Shown piece by piece: positions 26,254 to 35,658 of a stretch of DNA of 56,376 nt (position 1 is the first letter of the stretch; each line of letters starts with the position of its first letter). This stretch comes from Salegentibacter sp. 24 (GTDB lineage Bacteria > Bacteroidota > Bacteroidia > Flavobacteriales > Flavobacteriaceae). The stretch lies in NCBI RefSeq assembly GCF_004362395.1, contig NZ_SNWE01000027.1, positions 1 to 56,376 on the forward strand, in the 5' to 3' direction. Under the pieces are notes generated by a model that had not been told where the DNA came from, did not search any database, and saw only the letters and a program-made list of their open reading frames with translations. The position numbers and the translations under genes are program-made.

Positions 26254-26610
26254 ATGCTTCAATGGATTGTGCATATTGTAATAGATGCCCTGGTACTGCT
26301 AGCTGCAGCCAATATAATGCCTAAAGTACAGCTTAAAGGTTTTAAAACGGCCATTGTCGTTGCGCTTATTATCGGCGTACTTAGCTTTTTATTAAGCTGG
26401 TTACTCACCTTACTATTAAATGTTGCCACCTTCGGAATTTTTTATTTCCTGGGATTAGGATTTATCACTCGAGTTATTGCTTATGCCGTTATTATAGAAA
26501 TTGCCGACCGGTTTAGTTCTGATTTTAAAACGGAAGGTTTTCTTCCTTCTTTATGGCTCGCAATTTTTTTAGCAATTATCGGAGGAGTTGTGGATGCGAT
26601 ACTTTTTTAG
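26254..26610 (+). CDS. phage-holin-4-superfamily-like small membrane protein
   Basis: 118 residues with four hydrophobic segments covering nearly the whole protein, starting LQWIVHIVIDALVLLAAANIM. This looks like the YvlD/phage holin 4_2 type of small integral membrane protein that is common on bacterial chromosomes and is not evidence of a prophage. The function is unknown. The ATG at 26254 follows a short AT-rich gap after the SanA-like gene. Confidence 0.75.
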   Translation: MLQWIVHIVIDALVLLAAANIMPKVQLKGFKTAIVVALIIGVLSFLLSWLLTLLLNVATFGIFYFLGLGFITRVIAYAVIIEIADRFSSDFKTEGFLPSLWLAIFLAIIGGVVDAILF

Positions 26611-26739
26611 ACTAATTTATCTACCAAAATATAAGGTATATATGAACTTATTTTACGAAGGTAATTTTAACTATACTGCATTGGACTATTTGGGAACCAG
26701 GGACAATAGCTCTAACATTCAATCCTAAAACTCGGTACC

Positions 26740-27615
26740 TTGGAAGATAGAACGGATCTCTACCATATAATAGTTCAATACTTCAAATTGAATTATATCA
26801 ATCTTGTTATAACCCTCCTATTTTTAATAGCAGGCTTTTTCATAGCAAACTTTATCAAACGTAAAATAAAGTTACGTTTAATAAAAAGATCACCTAACCA
26901 TATCACCGCAACTTTTATATCACAAATTACCGGTTTCACCCTAAAATCCATTATAGTCTTAATAAGCCTTTATTTGCTTGGACTTGACAACTTTACAAAT
27001 AAAGTTTTAGCAGGTGCAGGGCTGTTAACTTTTGTAATTGGATTTGCTTTAAAAGATATTGGAGAAAATTTTTTAGCAGGAATTATTCTCGCCTTTAAGA
27101 GTCCATTTAGATTAGATGATTTAATTGAAATAAATGGTATTGAAGGTTTTGTAAAAGATATCAATATCCGTGAGACCTTAATTAAAACACCAGATGGAAA
27201 AGATGTTTTTCTTCCCAATTCCATAATTCTTAAAAATCCATTATTCAATTATACTATTGATGGATTTTTACGTTACGAATTCACCGTTGGAATTGCTTAT
27301 GAAAATAATCCAACTGGTGCTATAGAAATTATGTTAGAAACAGTAAATAATGTGGAAGGGGTTCTCAAGGGAAATTATAAACCTGCCATTACAATTAATG
27401 AACTGGCTACAAATACCATTAATATTAATGTGAAGTTTTGGGTTGACACCTTTTCCAGCTCGAAACGATCATTTCATCACAGTATTCGGTCACAGGTTAT
27501 GAATAAAGTTATTGCCGCCTTAATTGCAAATGGTTTTAGTTTACCAGCTTCTATAATGGAATTGAAAAATTATGAAACAAACTCCTTGAATCTTAAAATT
27601 AAAAAGGATGAATAG
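26740..27615 (+). CDS. small-conductance mechanosensitive channel (MscS family)
   Basis: A 291-residue MscS-type channel that opens under membrane tension to release osmolytes. After two membrane helices, the pore-lining third helix is clear (AGAGLLTFVIGFALKDIGEN). The beta domain begins with SPFRLDDLIEING, and a C-terminal alpha-beta domain follows. The start is TTG at 26740; no ATG lies near the expected N-terminus. This fits the salt-stress profile suggested by the NhaC antiporter. Confidence 0.9.
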   Translation: MEDRTDLYHIIVQYFKLNYINLVITLLFLIAGFFIANFIKRKIKLRLIKRSPNHITATFISQITGFTLKSIIVLISLYLLGLDNFTNKVLAGAGLLTFVIGFALKDIGENFLAGIILAFKSPFRLDDLIEINGIEGFVKDINIRETLIKTPDGKDVFLPNSIILKNPLFNYTIDGFLRYEFTVGIAYENNPTGAIEIMLETVNNVEGVLKGNYKPAITINELATNTININVKFWVDTFSSSKRSFHHSIRSQVMNKVIAALIANGFSLPASIMELKNYETNSLNLKIKKDE

Positions 27616-27774
27616 CTTATTTGAAAGCAATACTAAGGAAGATGGGGTTTATTAATTGGTGCTTTTTAAAAACATAGTTGAAAAAACAAGGTTTGAACAG
27701 AAAATGTGATTTTCTCAAAAATTTAATCATCCCTTTAATAAAAAACTCTCGTAAGGAGTGAATAGTAGCCTAAT

Positions 27775-28866
27775 TCAAATCCTTGATTTTAGCTTTTTAT
27801 TTCTTCGTCCATACCAAATTATAAACCCGCTAATGGGAAGACTGGCAATAAAAAGGCTGGCACAAAAAGCGATGACCTTACCGGTAAGCCCGAAATATTG
27901 CCCCGTGTGTAGTCCAAAAGTCATCTCCTGTAATTTCATTCCCGCACTCTTGCTCGAGTACTGATGATTTTTAATTAATGCTCCGGTTTCTGGATGAAAA
28001 TAAAAGTTAGATTGATGGTCATAATCCATTGCATCAGGATAGGATCCGGTAATTATCGGTGCACTTTCGCCCTGCTCCCACACAAAAAACATTTCATTTC
28101 CAGGGGTTAGTTCCAAGGTTTCAGCCAGGGCAATATCCATTGCTTTTTCAGAATATTCTACATTTTTAAACTCAATATTTAAAATATCTTCTGGCTTATC
28201 CTCCCCTAAATTTGCAATTTCATAAAGTCCCTGGTTAATCCATTCATAAGAAAAACTAAGTCCAGTAATGGCTATAAAGAAGGCCATCAATGAAATATAC
28301 AAACCAGTTATACTATGCAAGTCATAATTTACCCTTCGCCACTTGGCTTTCCATTTGATTTTAAGCCGCTTTCTTAAATGTTTCCGCTTTTTCGGCCACC
28401 ATAGTACTATTCCGGAGATAAGCATAAAAACAAAGATCAAAGTGGAAATTCCCACGACTTGTTTTCCAATTTTTTCCGGGAGCCAAAGATGCATATGCAA
28501 ATCTTCCACAATAAGAAAAAAGTCCTCTTCAAGATTTTCTTTCTGAAGAAATTTTGCTGAATAGGGATTGAAATAAATATGATAGGGTACATCACCTATT
28601 ACAGAATAGACAAATGCGGAACGATCTCTTCCTTGATAAACCACCATTCCAGGTTGGGCTTCAGGAAAAAGTACTTTTGTTTTGTTCTGAAGCTTAGAAG
28701 GCGCAACAAAAGCTGAAGCTTCCGGTTTAATTTTTCTGTAATCCCGTGTGAGGTCTTTAATTTCATCGTGAAAAACAAAAATGCATCCAGTAACGGCCAC
28801 TATAAACACAATAAGACCGGAACCAAGTCCCAGCCATAAATGAAGTTGAGCGATCCATTTTTTCAA
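27775..28866 (-). CDS. PepSY-associated membrane protein, iron-uptake reductase-like
   Basis: A 363-residue PepSY-TM protein with four membrane helices (about 10-34, 140-160, 188-210 and 332-354) and two periplasmic PepSY-like regions. Histidine-bearing segments such as KWIAQLHLWLGLGSG and DLHMHLWLP are typical of the PiuB/FsqB type. These are thought to act in ferric-siderophore reduction or processing at the inner membrane. It lies downstream of a TonB-dependent siderophore receptor on the same strand, separated by 87 bases with a strong hairpin, so the pair forms one iron-uptake unit. Confidence 0.86.
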   Translation of the reverse strand: MKKWIAQLHLWLGLGSGLIVFIVAVTGCIFVFHDEIKDLTRDYRKIKPEASAFVAPSKLQNKTKVLFPEAQPGMVVYQGRDRSAFVYSVIGDVPYHIYFNPYSAKFLQKENLEEDFFLIVEDLHMHLWLPEKIGKQVVGISTLIFVFMLISGIVLWWPKKRKHLRKRLKIKWKAKWRRVNYDLHSITGLYISLMAFFIAITGLSFSYEWINQGLYEIANLGEDKPEDILNIEFKNVEYSEKAMDIALAETLELTPGNEMFFVWEQGESAPIITGSYPDAMDYDHQSNFYFHPETGALIKNHQYSSKSAGMKLQEMTFGLHTGQYFGLTGKVIAFCASLFIASLPISGFIIWYGRRNKKLKSRI

Positions 28867-28902
28867 ACCTTTATTCTTTAACTGTGTTTGCCTTTAAAAT
28901 GG

Positions 28903-28936
28903 CCCCCAACAAAATTTAAAATATTTTTGTTGGGGG
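28903..28936 (-). repeat. strong intercistronic hairpin between receptor and PepSY genes
   Basis: CCCCCAACAAAA (28903-28914) pairs perfectly with TTTTGTTGGGGG (28925-28936) around a 10-base loop. It begins 18 bases after the receptor stop codon in the direction of transcription. No long T-run follows, so partial termination or 3'-end protection of the receptor mRNA is more likely than a full stop. Confidence 0.7.
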
Positions 28937-28953
28937 TCGTTGGTTACTAACTT

Positions 28954-31434
28954 TTAAAATTTATATGTTACACTGGCCGCCACGTTTCTTGGTCTTTGCG
29001 GATTAATAGTAGACCACCCGGTATAATATTCTTCATTAGTAAGATTATTTAACTTCAGGTTGATGCCAAATTTATCTACATTATAAAATAATGATGCATT
29101 TAAAATCGTATAAGATGGCAAAGTAAAAACTCCAGCGGTTCTGCGGTTAAAGATCATATTTTCGCTGGCATAATTCCCACCAAAACCAAGTCCGAAACCC
29201 TTAAGATCACCTTGCTTAAAGCGATAACTGGCCCAGAAATTAGCCAGGGTTTCAGGCCCTGCAGATTCCGGTCTTCTTCCTAAGAATTCAGTTTGATCCG
29301 ATGCAGTTAACTCACTTTGATTATGGCTCAATCCTGCGATTAAGTTCAAACCTCCGAAAGGACTAGCTGTAAGGCTTGCTTCAAACCCACGGCTATACTG
29401 CTCCCCATCCTGTACAAGGTTGAAAGGATTTTCTGCATCCTGCATGACCATATTAGAAACCTGGATATCGTAATAACTCAAGGTAGCTGATAAATGATTT
29501 TGCAGTAAATTGAATTTAGTTCCCACCTCGAACTGTTTTGCTCTTTCAGGATCAAATACGATAGTTCTTGTTTCACCCGTTTCCAGATTATCTACCTGTC
29601 TTGGTCCCACATTACTAAAACCGTCCATATAATTAGCAAAAAGCGCCACTTTGTCTAACACCGGTTGATAAACTACCCCAAATTTAGGAGATAGTGCAGT
29701 TTGACTATTTGTTTCAGTTTCAAACTGGTCCAATCTTAAACTTGTCATTAAAGCCAGTTGTGGGGTAAAGTTCAGAACATTGGAAATATAAGCACTGTAA
29801 ATATCCTCCTGCGCAATATTATTATTTCTGTTTATATCCTCTAATAAACCGGCTGTAGCTTCCTTACTTAAAATACCGCTATCATCATCAGTAATGTAAT
29901 TTGCGGGCTCATATATCCCGAATACACTTTCGTTTACATTTTGCAGGCTGGCCTCACCTATATAAACATCTCCATTCTTAACATAACCACTACTGTTATC
30001 TATAACTTTTCTGGAAAAATAATCTAAACCAGCCACAGTTCTGTTGCGCATTCCTGCGATCTCGAAATCCCCGATAAAATTCTGTTGAATATCAGTACTT
30101 AATGTTGTAGAATTTTGATTACTTACGTAACGGCTAAAGACAAGCCCATCACTAAGATTTGTAACCTCCCCGGGCACTTCTTCCAAACCTTGGTAAAATC
30201 TAGTGGTCTCATATAGATAAGAATAGTTTCCAAGAGCTTTAGCAGAACCTGTTGAAACAGCGGTTTGGGAAGTCCAGTTATCAGATAACTCGTAGTACAT
30301 CTCCGCTTGAAGGCTAAAAGTCGGGTTCTCTACTGTAAGATCATTACTAGTGTAAGAACGTTCAATATTATAACCTAATTCTTCCAGGTTGGTAGCTCTA
30401 AGGGGCGCTGCTCTATCGACAAACAACATTAACGGATTGGTACTTTCGCCGTTATAGAATTCAGTATTTACAAAAAAGGAAAGTTTTTCATTTACCTTAT
30501 AACTTAAGGACGGTGCTACAAATAAGGATTTATTAAATCCGGCATCCTGAAAGCTATTTTCAGTATGATAAGCAGTATTTATCCTCAAAGCAACATCGCC
30601 GGTTTCATCAAGTGGAGTATTTATATCAGCGGTTACCCGGTTTAATCCAAAACTACCAAGTGTATAGGATATATTTCCGCCAAAATAACTGTAAGGCTTT
30701 TTAGTAGTAATATTAATCAAGCCGCCATAAGAAATAAGGCTACTGCCATATAAGGTTCCTGATGGGCCTTTTATAATTTCAATATTTTCAATATTTGCAG
30801 GATCTGGGCTGCCATTTGTAAGTGCCGGTAGGCCGTTCACCATGGTAGGTTGAACCGGGAACCCCCTTAATGAAAAATAACCTGCCCCATCATTACCACG
30901 TCCTGTAGATTCCCATAGTTTCGTTATTCCGGGTGCATTTTTAACGGCCTGGTCAAAACTAGTTATCACCTGTTCCTGCAAAAGTTCAGCAGTGATATTG
31001 TTATAAACCTGTGGATTTTCTATTTTCTTAAGTGGCATTTTTGCCACTCCTACACTGGTAATTCGGGTAAATTTATTTCCATTTCCATTTCCTTTTACCA
31101 CAACGGTTCCTAACTTCTCCTGTTTTCCGATTAAAACAACAGAGGCAATATCGGTTGTTGTACCTGGTTGGACATTTACCTCAAGATGCTGAGTTTCATA
31201 ACCTACATAGGAAATTTGTAGGGTATAATTCCCCTGGGGGATATTTGATAAACGGAATTCACCTCGGTTATTGGTTTCGTCACCAATTTGGAGACCTTCC
31301 ACTTCTATATTAACATCGGAAAGTAAGTCTCCTGAGCTATTTATTACGATTCCCTCTACGCTCCCGGTATTTTGGGCAAAACTAAATTGAACACTTAAAA
31401 GAAATAAAATAATCAGGCTATTTGTTAGCTTCAT
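28954..31434 (-). CDS. TonB-dependent siderophore receptor
   Basis: An 826-residue outer-membrane receptor for ferric siderophore import. A signal peptide (MKLTNSLIILFLLSVQFSFAQ) precedes a carboxypeptidase-regulatory-like beta domain typical of Bacteroidota (about 22-105; GNYTLQISYVGYETQ). A plug domain (about 130-245; IEIIKGPSGTLYGSSLISYGG) and a 22-strand barrel follow, ending in ASVTYKF. The siderophore type cannot be read. The PepSY gene follows on the same strand. Upstream are a -7 box (31473-31480) and an AT-rich Fur-like site (31510-31524), consistent with iron control. Confidence 0.93.
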   Translation of the reverse strand: MKLTNSLIILFLLSVQFSFAQNTGSVEGIVINSSGDLLSDVNIEVEGLQIGDETNNRGEFRLSNIPQGNYTLQISYVGYETQHLEVNVQPGTTTDIASVVLIGKQEKLGTVVVKGNGNGNKFTRITSVGVAKMPLKKIENPQVYNNITAELLQEQVITSFDQAVKNAPGITKLWESTGRGNDGAGYFSLRGFPVQPTMVNGLPALTNGSPDPANIENIEIIKGPSGTLYGSSLISYGGLINITTKKPYSYFGGNISYTLGSFGLNRVTADINTPLDETGDVALRINTAYHTENSFQDAGFNKSLFVAPSLSYKVNEKLSFFVNTEFYNGESTNPLMLFVDRAAPLRATNLEELGYNIERSYTSNDLTVENPTFSLQAEMYYELSDNWTSQTAVSTGSAKALGNYSYLYETTRFYQGLEEVPGEVTNLSDGLVFSRYVSNQNSTTLSTDIQQNFIGDFEIAGMRNRTVAGLDYFSRKVIDNSSGYVKNGDVYIGEASLQNVNESVFGIYEPANYITDDDSGILSKEATAGLLEDINRNNNIAQEDIYSAYISNVLNFTPQLALMTSLRLDQFETETNSQTALSPKFGVVYQPVLDKVALFANYMDGFSNVGPRQVDNLETGETRTIVFDPERAKQFEVGTKFNLLQNHLSATLSYYDIQVSNMVMQDAENPFNLVQDGEQYSRGFEASLTASPFGGLNLIAGLSHNQSELTASDQTEFLGRRPESAGPETLANFWASYRFKQGDLKGFGLGFGGNYASENMIFNRRTAGVFTLPSYTILNASLFYNVDKFGINLKLNNLTNEEYYTGWSTINPQRPRNVAASVTYKF

Positions 31435-31472
31435 CAGTTCTAATTTTATTTAGATTGGTTTTAAATACCCGG

Positions 31473-31480
31473 CAAATGTA
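31473..31480 (-). promoter_or_regulatory. -7 box of the TonB receptor gene
   Basis: The minus strand reads TACATTTG, an exact TAnnTTTG match, which would give a leader of about 33 nt. No -33 TTG is seen at the right distance. Confidence 0.45.
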
Positions 31481-31509
31481 TAAAGCGCAATGCTTTTTTA
31501 AAAGCTTAT

Positions 31510-31524
31510 TTATAATTATTTTAA
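31510..31524. promoter_or_regulatory. candidate Fur box upstream of the TonB receptor
   Basis: TTATAATTATTTTAA agrees at 12 of 15 positions with the Fur core TGATAATnATTATCA, taking T for n, inside a larger imperfect dyad (31505-31535). It lies just upstream of the expected -33 position of the receptor promoter. The region is almost pure A/T, so chance similarity is a real risk. Confidence 0.3.
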
Positions 31525-31640
31525 ATAAAAATAAGATAAAACAATTCAGGTTTTTGAAAATCAAAAACATAGATCGAAATAATTTATTGAAGTAAAAGCA
31601 CATTTTATGTATTCTTAACTTCCCTTGGATTCTAATCTTA

Positions 31641-31648
31641 TATATTTG
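31641..31648 (+). promoter_or_regulatory. -7 box of the HAD phosphatase gene
   Basis: TATATTTG matches TAnnTTTG and predicts a leader of about 16 nt to the ATG at 31668. Confidence 0.45.
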
Positions 31649-31667
31649 CCGCTTAAATTTTTGCACT

Positions 31668-32480
31668 ATGATAAAATTGATAGTATCGGATATGGATGGA
31701 ACTTTGTTGAATGATCAACATGAAATCCATCCTAATTTTTGGGAAATTGAAGAATTGCTGACCAATAAAGGAATTATGTTCTCTGTTGCCAGTGGCCGCC
31801 AATTTTATAATCTAGAAAGCAAATTTGACAGAATTAAGGATCGAATGTTATTTTTTGCCGAAAATGGCACTCACGTGGTCCATAAAGGGAAAGATCTTTA
31901 TGTAAACCCTTTGGATAAAAATGCAGCCCTGAATTTTATAAGAAAAGGTAGGGAGCTTCCCGATACTCATTTAGTGCTCTGCGGAAAGACCTCTGCATAT
32001 ATAGAGAGTAAAGATGACAGCTTCTTTAAAGAGATCAGTAAATTTTACAAAAGGATAAAAAAAGTTGAAGATCTTACCCAGGTTGAGGATACTATTCTAA
32101 AGGTGACTTTTTGCAACTTCAAAGGGGTGGAAGAACATACCTACCCGCATTTTGAAAAATATGCTAAGGATTACAAAGTAGCAATTGCTGCCAATGTTTT
32201 TATAGATATAACTTCCATAACGGCCAATAAGGGAAATGCTATAAGCGGAATTCAGAAAGAACTCAATATCTCACCGGATGAAACGCTGGTTTTTGGGGAT
32301 TATCTCAACGATCTGGAAATGATGCAAAATGCAAAATACAGCTACGCGATGAAAAATGCACATCCAGAAATCATTAACGCCAGTAAATACGTAACCACTT
32401 ATAGTAATAATGAAAATGGTGTCTTGAAAACGATAGAAGAACTCGGTTTATTAAAAGAAGAAGATTCTATAAAAAGCTAA
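31668..32480 (+). CDS. Cof-type HAD-IIB sugar-phosphatase-like hydrolase
   Basis: A 270-residue phosphatase of the HAD superfamily, Cof/IIB subgroup, which removes phosphate from sugar phosphates or other small phosphoesters. Motif I is SDMDGTLLND (nucleophile D8, acid D10), motif II is in FSVASGRQF, and motif IV is FGDYLNDLEMM. The substrate is unknown. Its stop codon overlaps the convergent VOC gene by 4 bases (CTAA), leaving no space for a terminator between them. Confidence 0.9.
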   Translation: MIKLIVSDMDGTLLNDQHEIHPNFWEIEELLTNKGIMFSVASGRQFYNLESKFDRIKDRMLFFAENGTHVVHKGKDLYVNPLDKNAALNFIRKGRELPDTHLVLCGKTSAYIESKDDSFFKEISKFYKRIKKVEDLTQVEDTILKVTFCNFKGVEEHTYPHFEKYAKDYKVAIAANVFIDITSITANKGNAISGIQKELNISPDETLVFGDYLNDLEMMQNAKYSYAMKNAHPEIINASKYVTTYSNNENGVLKTIEELGLLKEEDSIKS

Positions 32481-32917
32481 ACTTTACTATCGTTGACTTC
32501 AATCCAGTACCCATCAGGGTCCTGAAAATAGATCTGTCTTATCCCATCGGGACGCTTGGTCACTGAATCTTTATCACCTTTTCCGTTTTCAAAAGGAATA
32601 TTTTTTGATTTCATAAAATCCATAAATTCAGATAAATTATCAGTATTAAAAGCGGTGTGCACTCCCTTCTTCTTTTCAACTACTTCATCACTTTCAACAA
32701 GATGCAGTTGCACTTTATTGTTCAGCTGGAACCATTTTATGTGATTTCCAAGACCCCCATTAGGGATTTGCTTTAACCCCAGGATAGTGCCATAGAAATA
32801 GACGGAAGCCTTTAAGTCTTTGACCCTAATTGTATCATGATCTTTTCTAAAATTGAAGTCCCCTGAAGCAGAAGTAGCCGCAAATAAAATGACTGCCGAT
32901 AAATTATTGGTTTTCAT
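32477..32917 (-). CDS. VOC-family protein with possible export signal
   Basis: A 146-residue VOC/glyoxalase-fold protein, with the domain from about residue 27 (HDTIRVKDLKASVYFY) to the end (IYFQDPDGYWIEVND). The first 20 residues (MKTNNLSAVILFAATSASG) look like a short signal peptide, so the protein may be periplasmic, though the hydrophobic core is brief. The divalent-metal positions H27 and a C-terminal Glu are plausible as in glyoxalase I relatives. The function is not assignable. It is convergent with the HAD gene. Confidence 0.78.
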   Translation of the reverse strand: MKTNNLSAVILFAATSASGDFNFRKDHDTIRVKDLKASVYFYGTILGLKQIPNGGLGNHIKWFQLNNKVQLHLVESDEVVEKKKGVHTAFNTDNLSEFMDFMKSKNIPFENGKGDKDSVTKRPDGIRQIYFQDPDGYWIEVNDSKV

Positions 32918-33036
32918 TGGTTGGTTTATTTTTCTGAAATTATATAAAATGTATGCTTAATTCCAAATCTCAGGTTAAACTTTTAATCGCGATTTTTAAA
33001 AACCTTATCTTGGTACTGCAATCGCAATAAGTAATT

Positions 33037-34902
33037 ATGCTGTATATTTTACATCATTCCGATGATAAGGAAAAAGTTGAAGAAAATATTTTTCCAATTT
33101 TAGAAGGGACCGAAAATCAAACAATAATTTATCCGGGAACAGATTTTAAAACAGAAACCAATGCTATTATCGTTACTTATCTTAGCGATGAATTATTACG
33201 GGAATTCCTGCCTAAGGCCGCGATAGAGAATTTGAAAATTGGGATCCTTCCTCATCCTGAAAACACTTATACCACAAAGGGATTAGGCATTTCAAGCGAC
33301 CCTAAAAGGGTATTGGAAGAGATCCTTTCAAATAAAGAAGAGCATAAGTTAGATATGCTCTACTGTAACGATATTCCCGTGTTTCAATCGGTCAATATTG
33401 GCAATGTTTTTACTTTTACGGAAGATCAGGGGAAAAACAGCCTTATTGGAGAAGTCCTTACGTTCTTTAAGAACATCAGGCGATTATCTTCCCTTTCACA
33501 TAATTCATATGAAATAAGCTCAGAAGGAGAAAAAATAATCCATACTTCTGCATTAGGAATAATCGTGGTGGAACATGCCTTAAGTTCCATTGTAGCAAGA
33601 AGGCTTGTTTCAGAGAGTTCTTTGAACGATGGCATCTTTACGACGCTTATTATTTCTCCCACCAATTTGTTACAATTAATCTGGTTTTTATTGCGTAGCT
33701 TACTTCCAGGGGGGAAAAAATTAGATAAAGCACCAGCTTTCATAGGGAAGATAAGAATTGCTAAGCTCTGTATCAAAAATTCTTCATCTATGGAGTTTAC
33801 AATAGATGGAGAAAAGGAAAAAGCTGAAAAAATAACGTTTAGGGTAGAACCGGAAACACTTTGTCTAGCTCAATCCAGTAAATACTGTACGAAAAAAGAT
33901 GAAGCTAACCTTAAAAAAAGCAATAAAACCGATACGCTACCCACAGGCGAAAAACGCGAGGAGTTAACAAAGCGCACCATCCCGATTTTACCCAGGGCAA
34001 CAACCGAGGAATTTCAAGAACTATTCAAGGTACTAAGGGAAAATTCTAAAACCAGTTCCATGTATGTGGTTATGATGATTCTTTCCACACTTATCGCAAC
34101 CTTTGGGCTTTTCGCAGATTCTTCTCCTGTCATTATTGGTGCGATGATTTTGGCACCAATCATTGCCCCTATTGTTTCTTTTGCTATGGGAATGGTTCGC
34201 TATGATACCAATATGCTCAAACGTGGTATCATTACTATTTTAATTGGCACAGGTGTTTCTTTAATGTTCTCAGCGGGAGTGAGTCTAATTATACCTATTA
34301 AAATAATCACATCTGAAATTGATGCCCGGTTATCTCCTACACTTTTAGATATGGGAATCGCGATCGTATCTGGGGTGGCTGCGGCTTACGCCCACGCTAA
34401 AGAGGGTGTTGCAAAAAGTCTGGCCGGAGTAGCTATCGCAGTTGCCCTGGTTCCACCTTTGGCCGTCTCGGGAATTGGCATTGGCTGGTGGGACTGGCAG
34501 GTATTCTCCGGAGCTTTTTTACTGTATTTAACCAACTTAGCAGGAATTATTATGTTTGCAGGTATCACCTTTCTTCTTCTGGGTTTTGCTCCTTTTAAAC
34601 GAGCTAGATTAGGATTAGTGTATACCCTTATTTTAATCGGAATGGTTATGGTCCCACTTTCCCTCTCTTTCAACCGGATCAAAAAAGAAGCTAATATTAC
34701 ACGAGAGTTAGAAGGTAGCACCATAAATGAATTGGTTATCCGCAATGTAAGTGTGCGCTTTGGAGATCCTTTAAGGGTCTCTCTAACCCTGGTGGGACCC
34801 GAAAGCCTGGAGGAAGAGGATATTAGAAAAATTAAGACGGAAATTGAAGAAAATATAGGAGAACCCATTAACCTGGAAGTGATTTCTGCTCGTGGATTTT
34901 AA
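33037..34902 (+). CDS. DUF389 / TIGR00341 membrane protein with N-terminal kinase-fold region
   Basis: A 621-residue protein in two parts. Residues 1-310 look soluble, with stretches resembling the diacylglycerol-kinase/NAD-kinase catalytic fold (LKIGILPHPENTY, SIVARRLVSESSLNDGIF). The expected glycine-rich nucleotide loop is not obvious. From about 340 a DUF389 membrane domain follows with five or six helices (SSPVIIGAMILAPIIAPI, then GVAAAYAHAKEG) and a short C-terminal soluble domain. DUF389 proteins are widespread and have no settled role. It appears monocistronic. Confidence 0.82.
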   Translation: MLYILHHSDDKEKVEENIFPILEGTENQTIIYPGTDFKTETNAIIVTYLSDELLREFLPKAAIENLKIGILPHPENTYTTKGLGISSDPKRVLEEILSNKEEHKLDMLYCNDIPVFQSVNIGNVFTFTEDQGKNSLIGEVLTFFKNIRRLSSLSHNSYEISSEGEKIIHTSALGIIVVEHALSSIVARRLVSESSLNDGIFTTLIISPTNLLQLIWFLLRSLLPGGKKLDKAPAFIGKIRIAKLCIKNSSSMEFTIDGEKEKAEKITFRVEPETLCLAQSSKYCTKKDEANLKKSNKTDTLPTGEKREELTKRTIPILPRATTEEFQELFKVLRENSKTSSMYVVMMILSTLIATFGLFADSSPVIIGAMILAPIIAPIVSFAMGMVRYDTNMLKRGIITILIGTGVSLMFSAGVSLIIPIKIITSEIDARLSPTLLDMGIAIVSGVAAAYAHAKEGVAKSLAGVAIAVALVPPLAVSGIGIGWWDWQVFSGAFLLYLTNLAGIIMFAGITFLLLGFAPFKRARLGLVYTLILIGMVMVPLSLSFNRIKKEANITRELEGSTINELVIRNVSVRFGDPLRVSLTLVGPESLEEEDIRKIKTEIEENIGEPINLEVISARGF

Positions 34903-35064
34903 CTAGCTTCGTTTTTTGTATTTAAGCTAATAATCATAAGAAAATTTAACAACAACCTATATTTGAGTTAAGCTTATCTGAAAAAGTAAAATTAAAAGGC
35001 TATAATTTTTGTTTCATGCCAAGGTATTTTTAGATTGCGGGCTTTAAAATATTAAACACAGGTT

Positions 35065-35541
35065 ATGATTAAAATGAAAAGAATTGCAAGCTTATTATTT
35101 GCTTTTGCCCTATTGGGTTCTGCAACTATTATTGCTCAAAACCAACAACTGCCACAGCAACAGGCAGTAGAAATAGATGTAAGTGATCAGGAACTTTCTA
35201 AATTTGCCAATGCTTACCAGAGAATAAGATTGGTAAATCAAAAGGCACAACAGGAGATGGTGAAAAAAGTGGAAGGAAGTGGATTTGAAATTAAACGCTT
35301 TAATGAAATACATCAAGCTTCTTTAGACCCAAATACTGAAATTGAGGTTTCTGCAGACGAAAAGGAAAAACATAAGGCAGTAGTTGCTGAAATTGAAAGT
35401 ATGCAGGGTAAATTTCAGGAACAGATGGAAAATGCTATTACTGAGCAAGGTCTAGAAGTGGAGAGATACGAGAAAATCGCTATGGCACTTCAAACTGATA
35501 CTGAACTGCAACAGAGATTAAGAGAATTAATGCAAGGATAA
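35065..35541 (+). CDS. exported DUF4168-family protein
   Basis: A 158-residue secreted protein: a signal peptide up to about residue 25 (KRIASLLFAFALLGSATIIAQ) and then a helical DUF4168 region made of two similar halves. Each half has a pattern like FANAYQRI...FNEIHQA and IESMQGKF...YEKIAMA. The family is found in Bacteroidota and cyanobacteria without a known function. A second ATG at 35074 would start at MKRIAS and is equally good. It is followed by its own terminator. Confidence 0.85.
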   Translation: MIKMKRIASLLFAFALLGSATIIAQNQQLPQQQAVEIDVSDQELSKFANAYQRIRLVNQKAQQEMVKKVEGSGFEIKRFNEIHQASLDPNTEIEVSADEKEKHKAVVAEIESMQGKFQEQMENAITEQGLEVERYEKIAMALQTDTELQQRLRELMQG

Positions 35542-35563
35542 TTTCTACTATTTGAAATTCTAA

Positions 35564-35596
35564 AAAAGGTCTTCTATATCAGGAGACCTTTTTTTA
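35564..35596 (+). terminator. terminator of the DUF4168 gene
   Basis: AAAAGGTCT (35564-35572) pairs with AGACCTTTT (35584-35592) around an 11-base loop, ending in seven T bases. It is a clear intrinsic terminator 23 bases after the stop codon. Confidence 0.85.
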
Positions 35597-35658
35597 TGTT
35601 TATTTTACAAGTATTTATTTGGTGAAATTTCCAGGTATGCTTTATTTCAAATAGCTAT

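Noticed and set aside
26254-26610. Phage holin-like protein as a sign of a prophage
   Set aside because: No lysin, integrase, capsid or tail genes nearby; this family is common on chromosomes.
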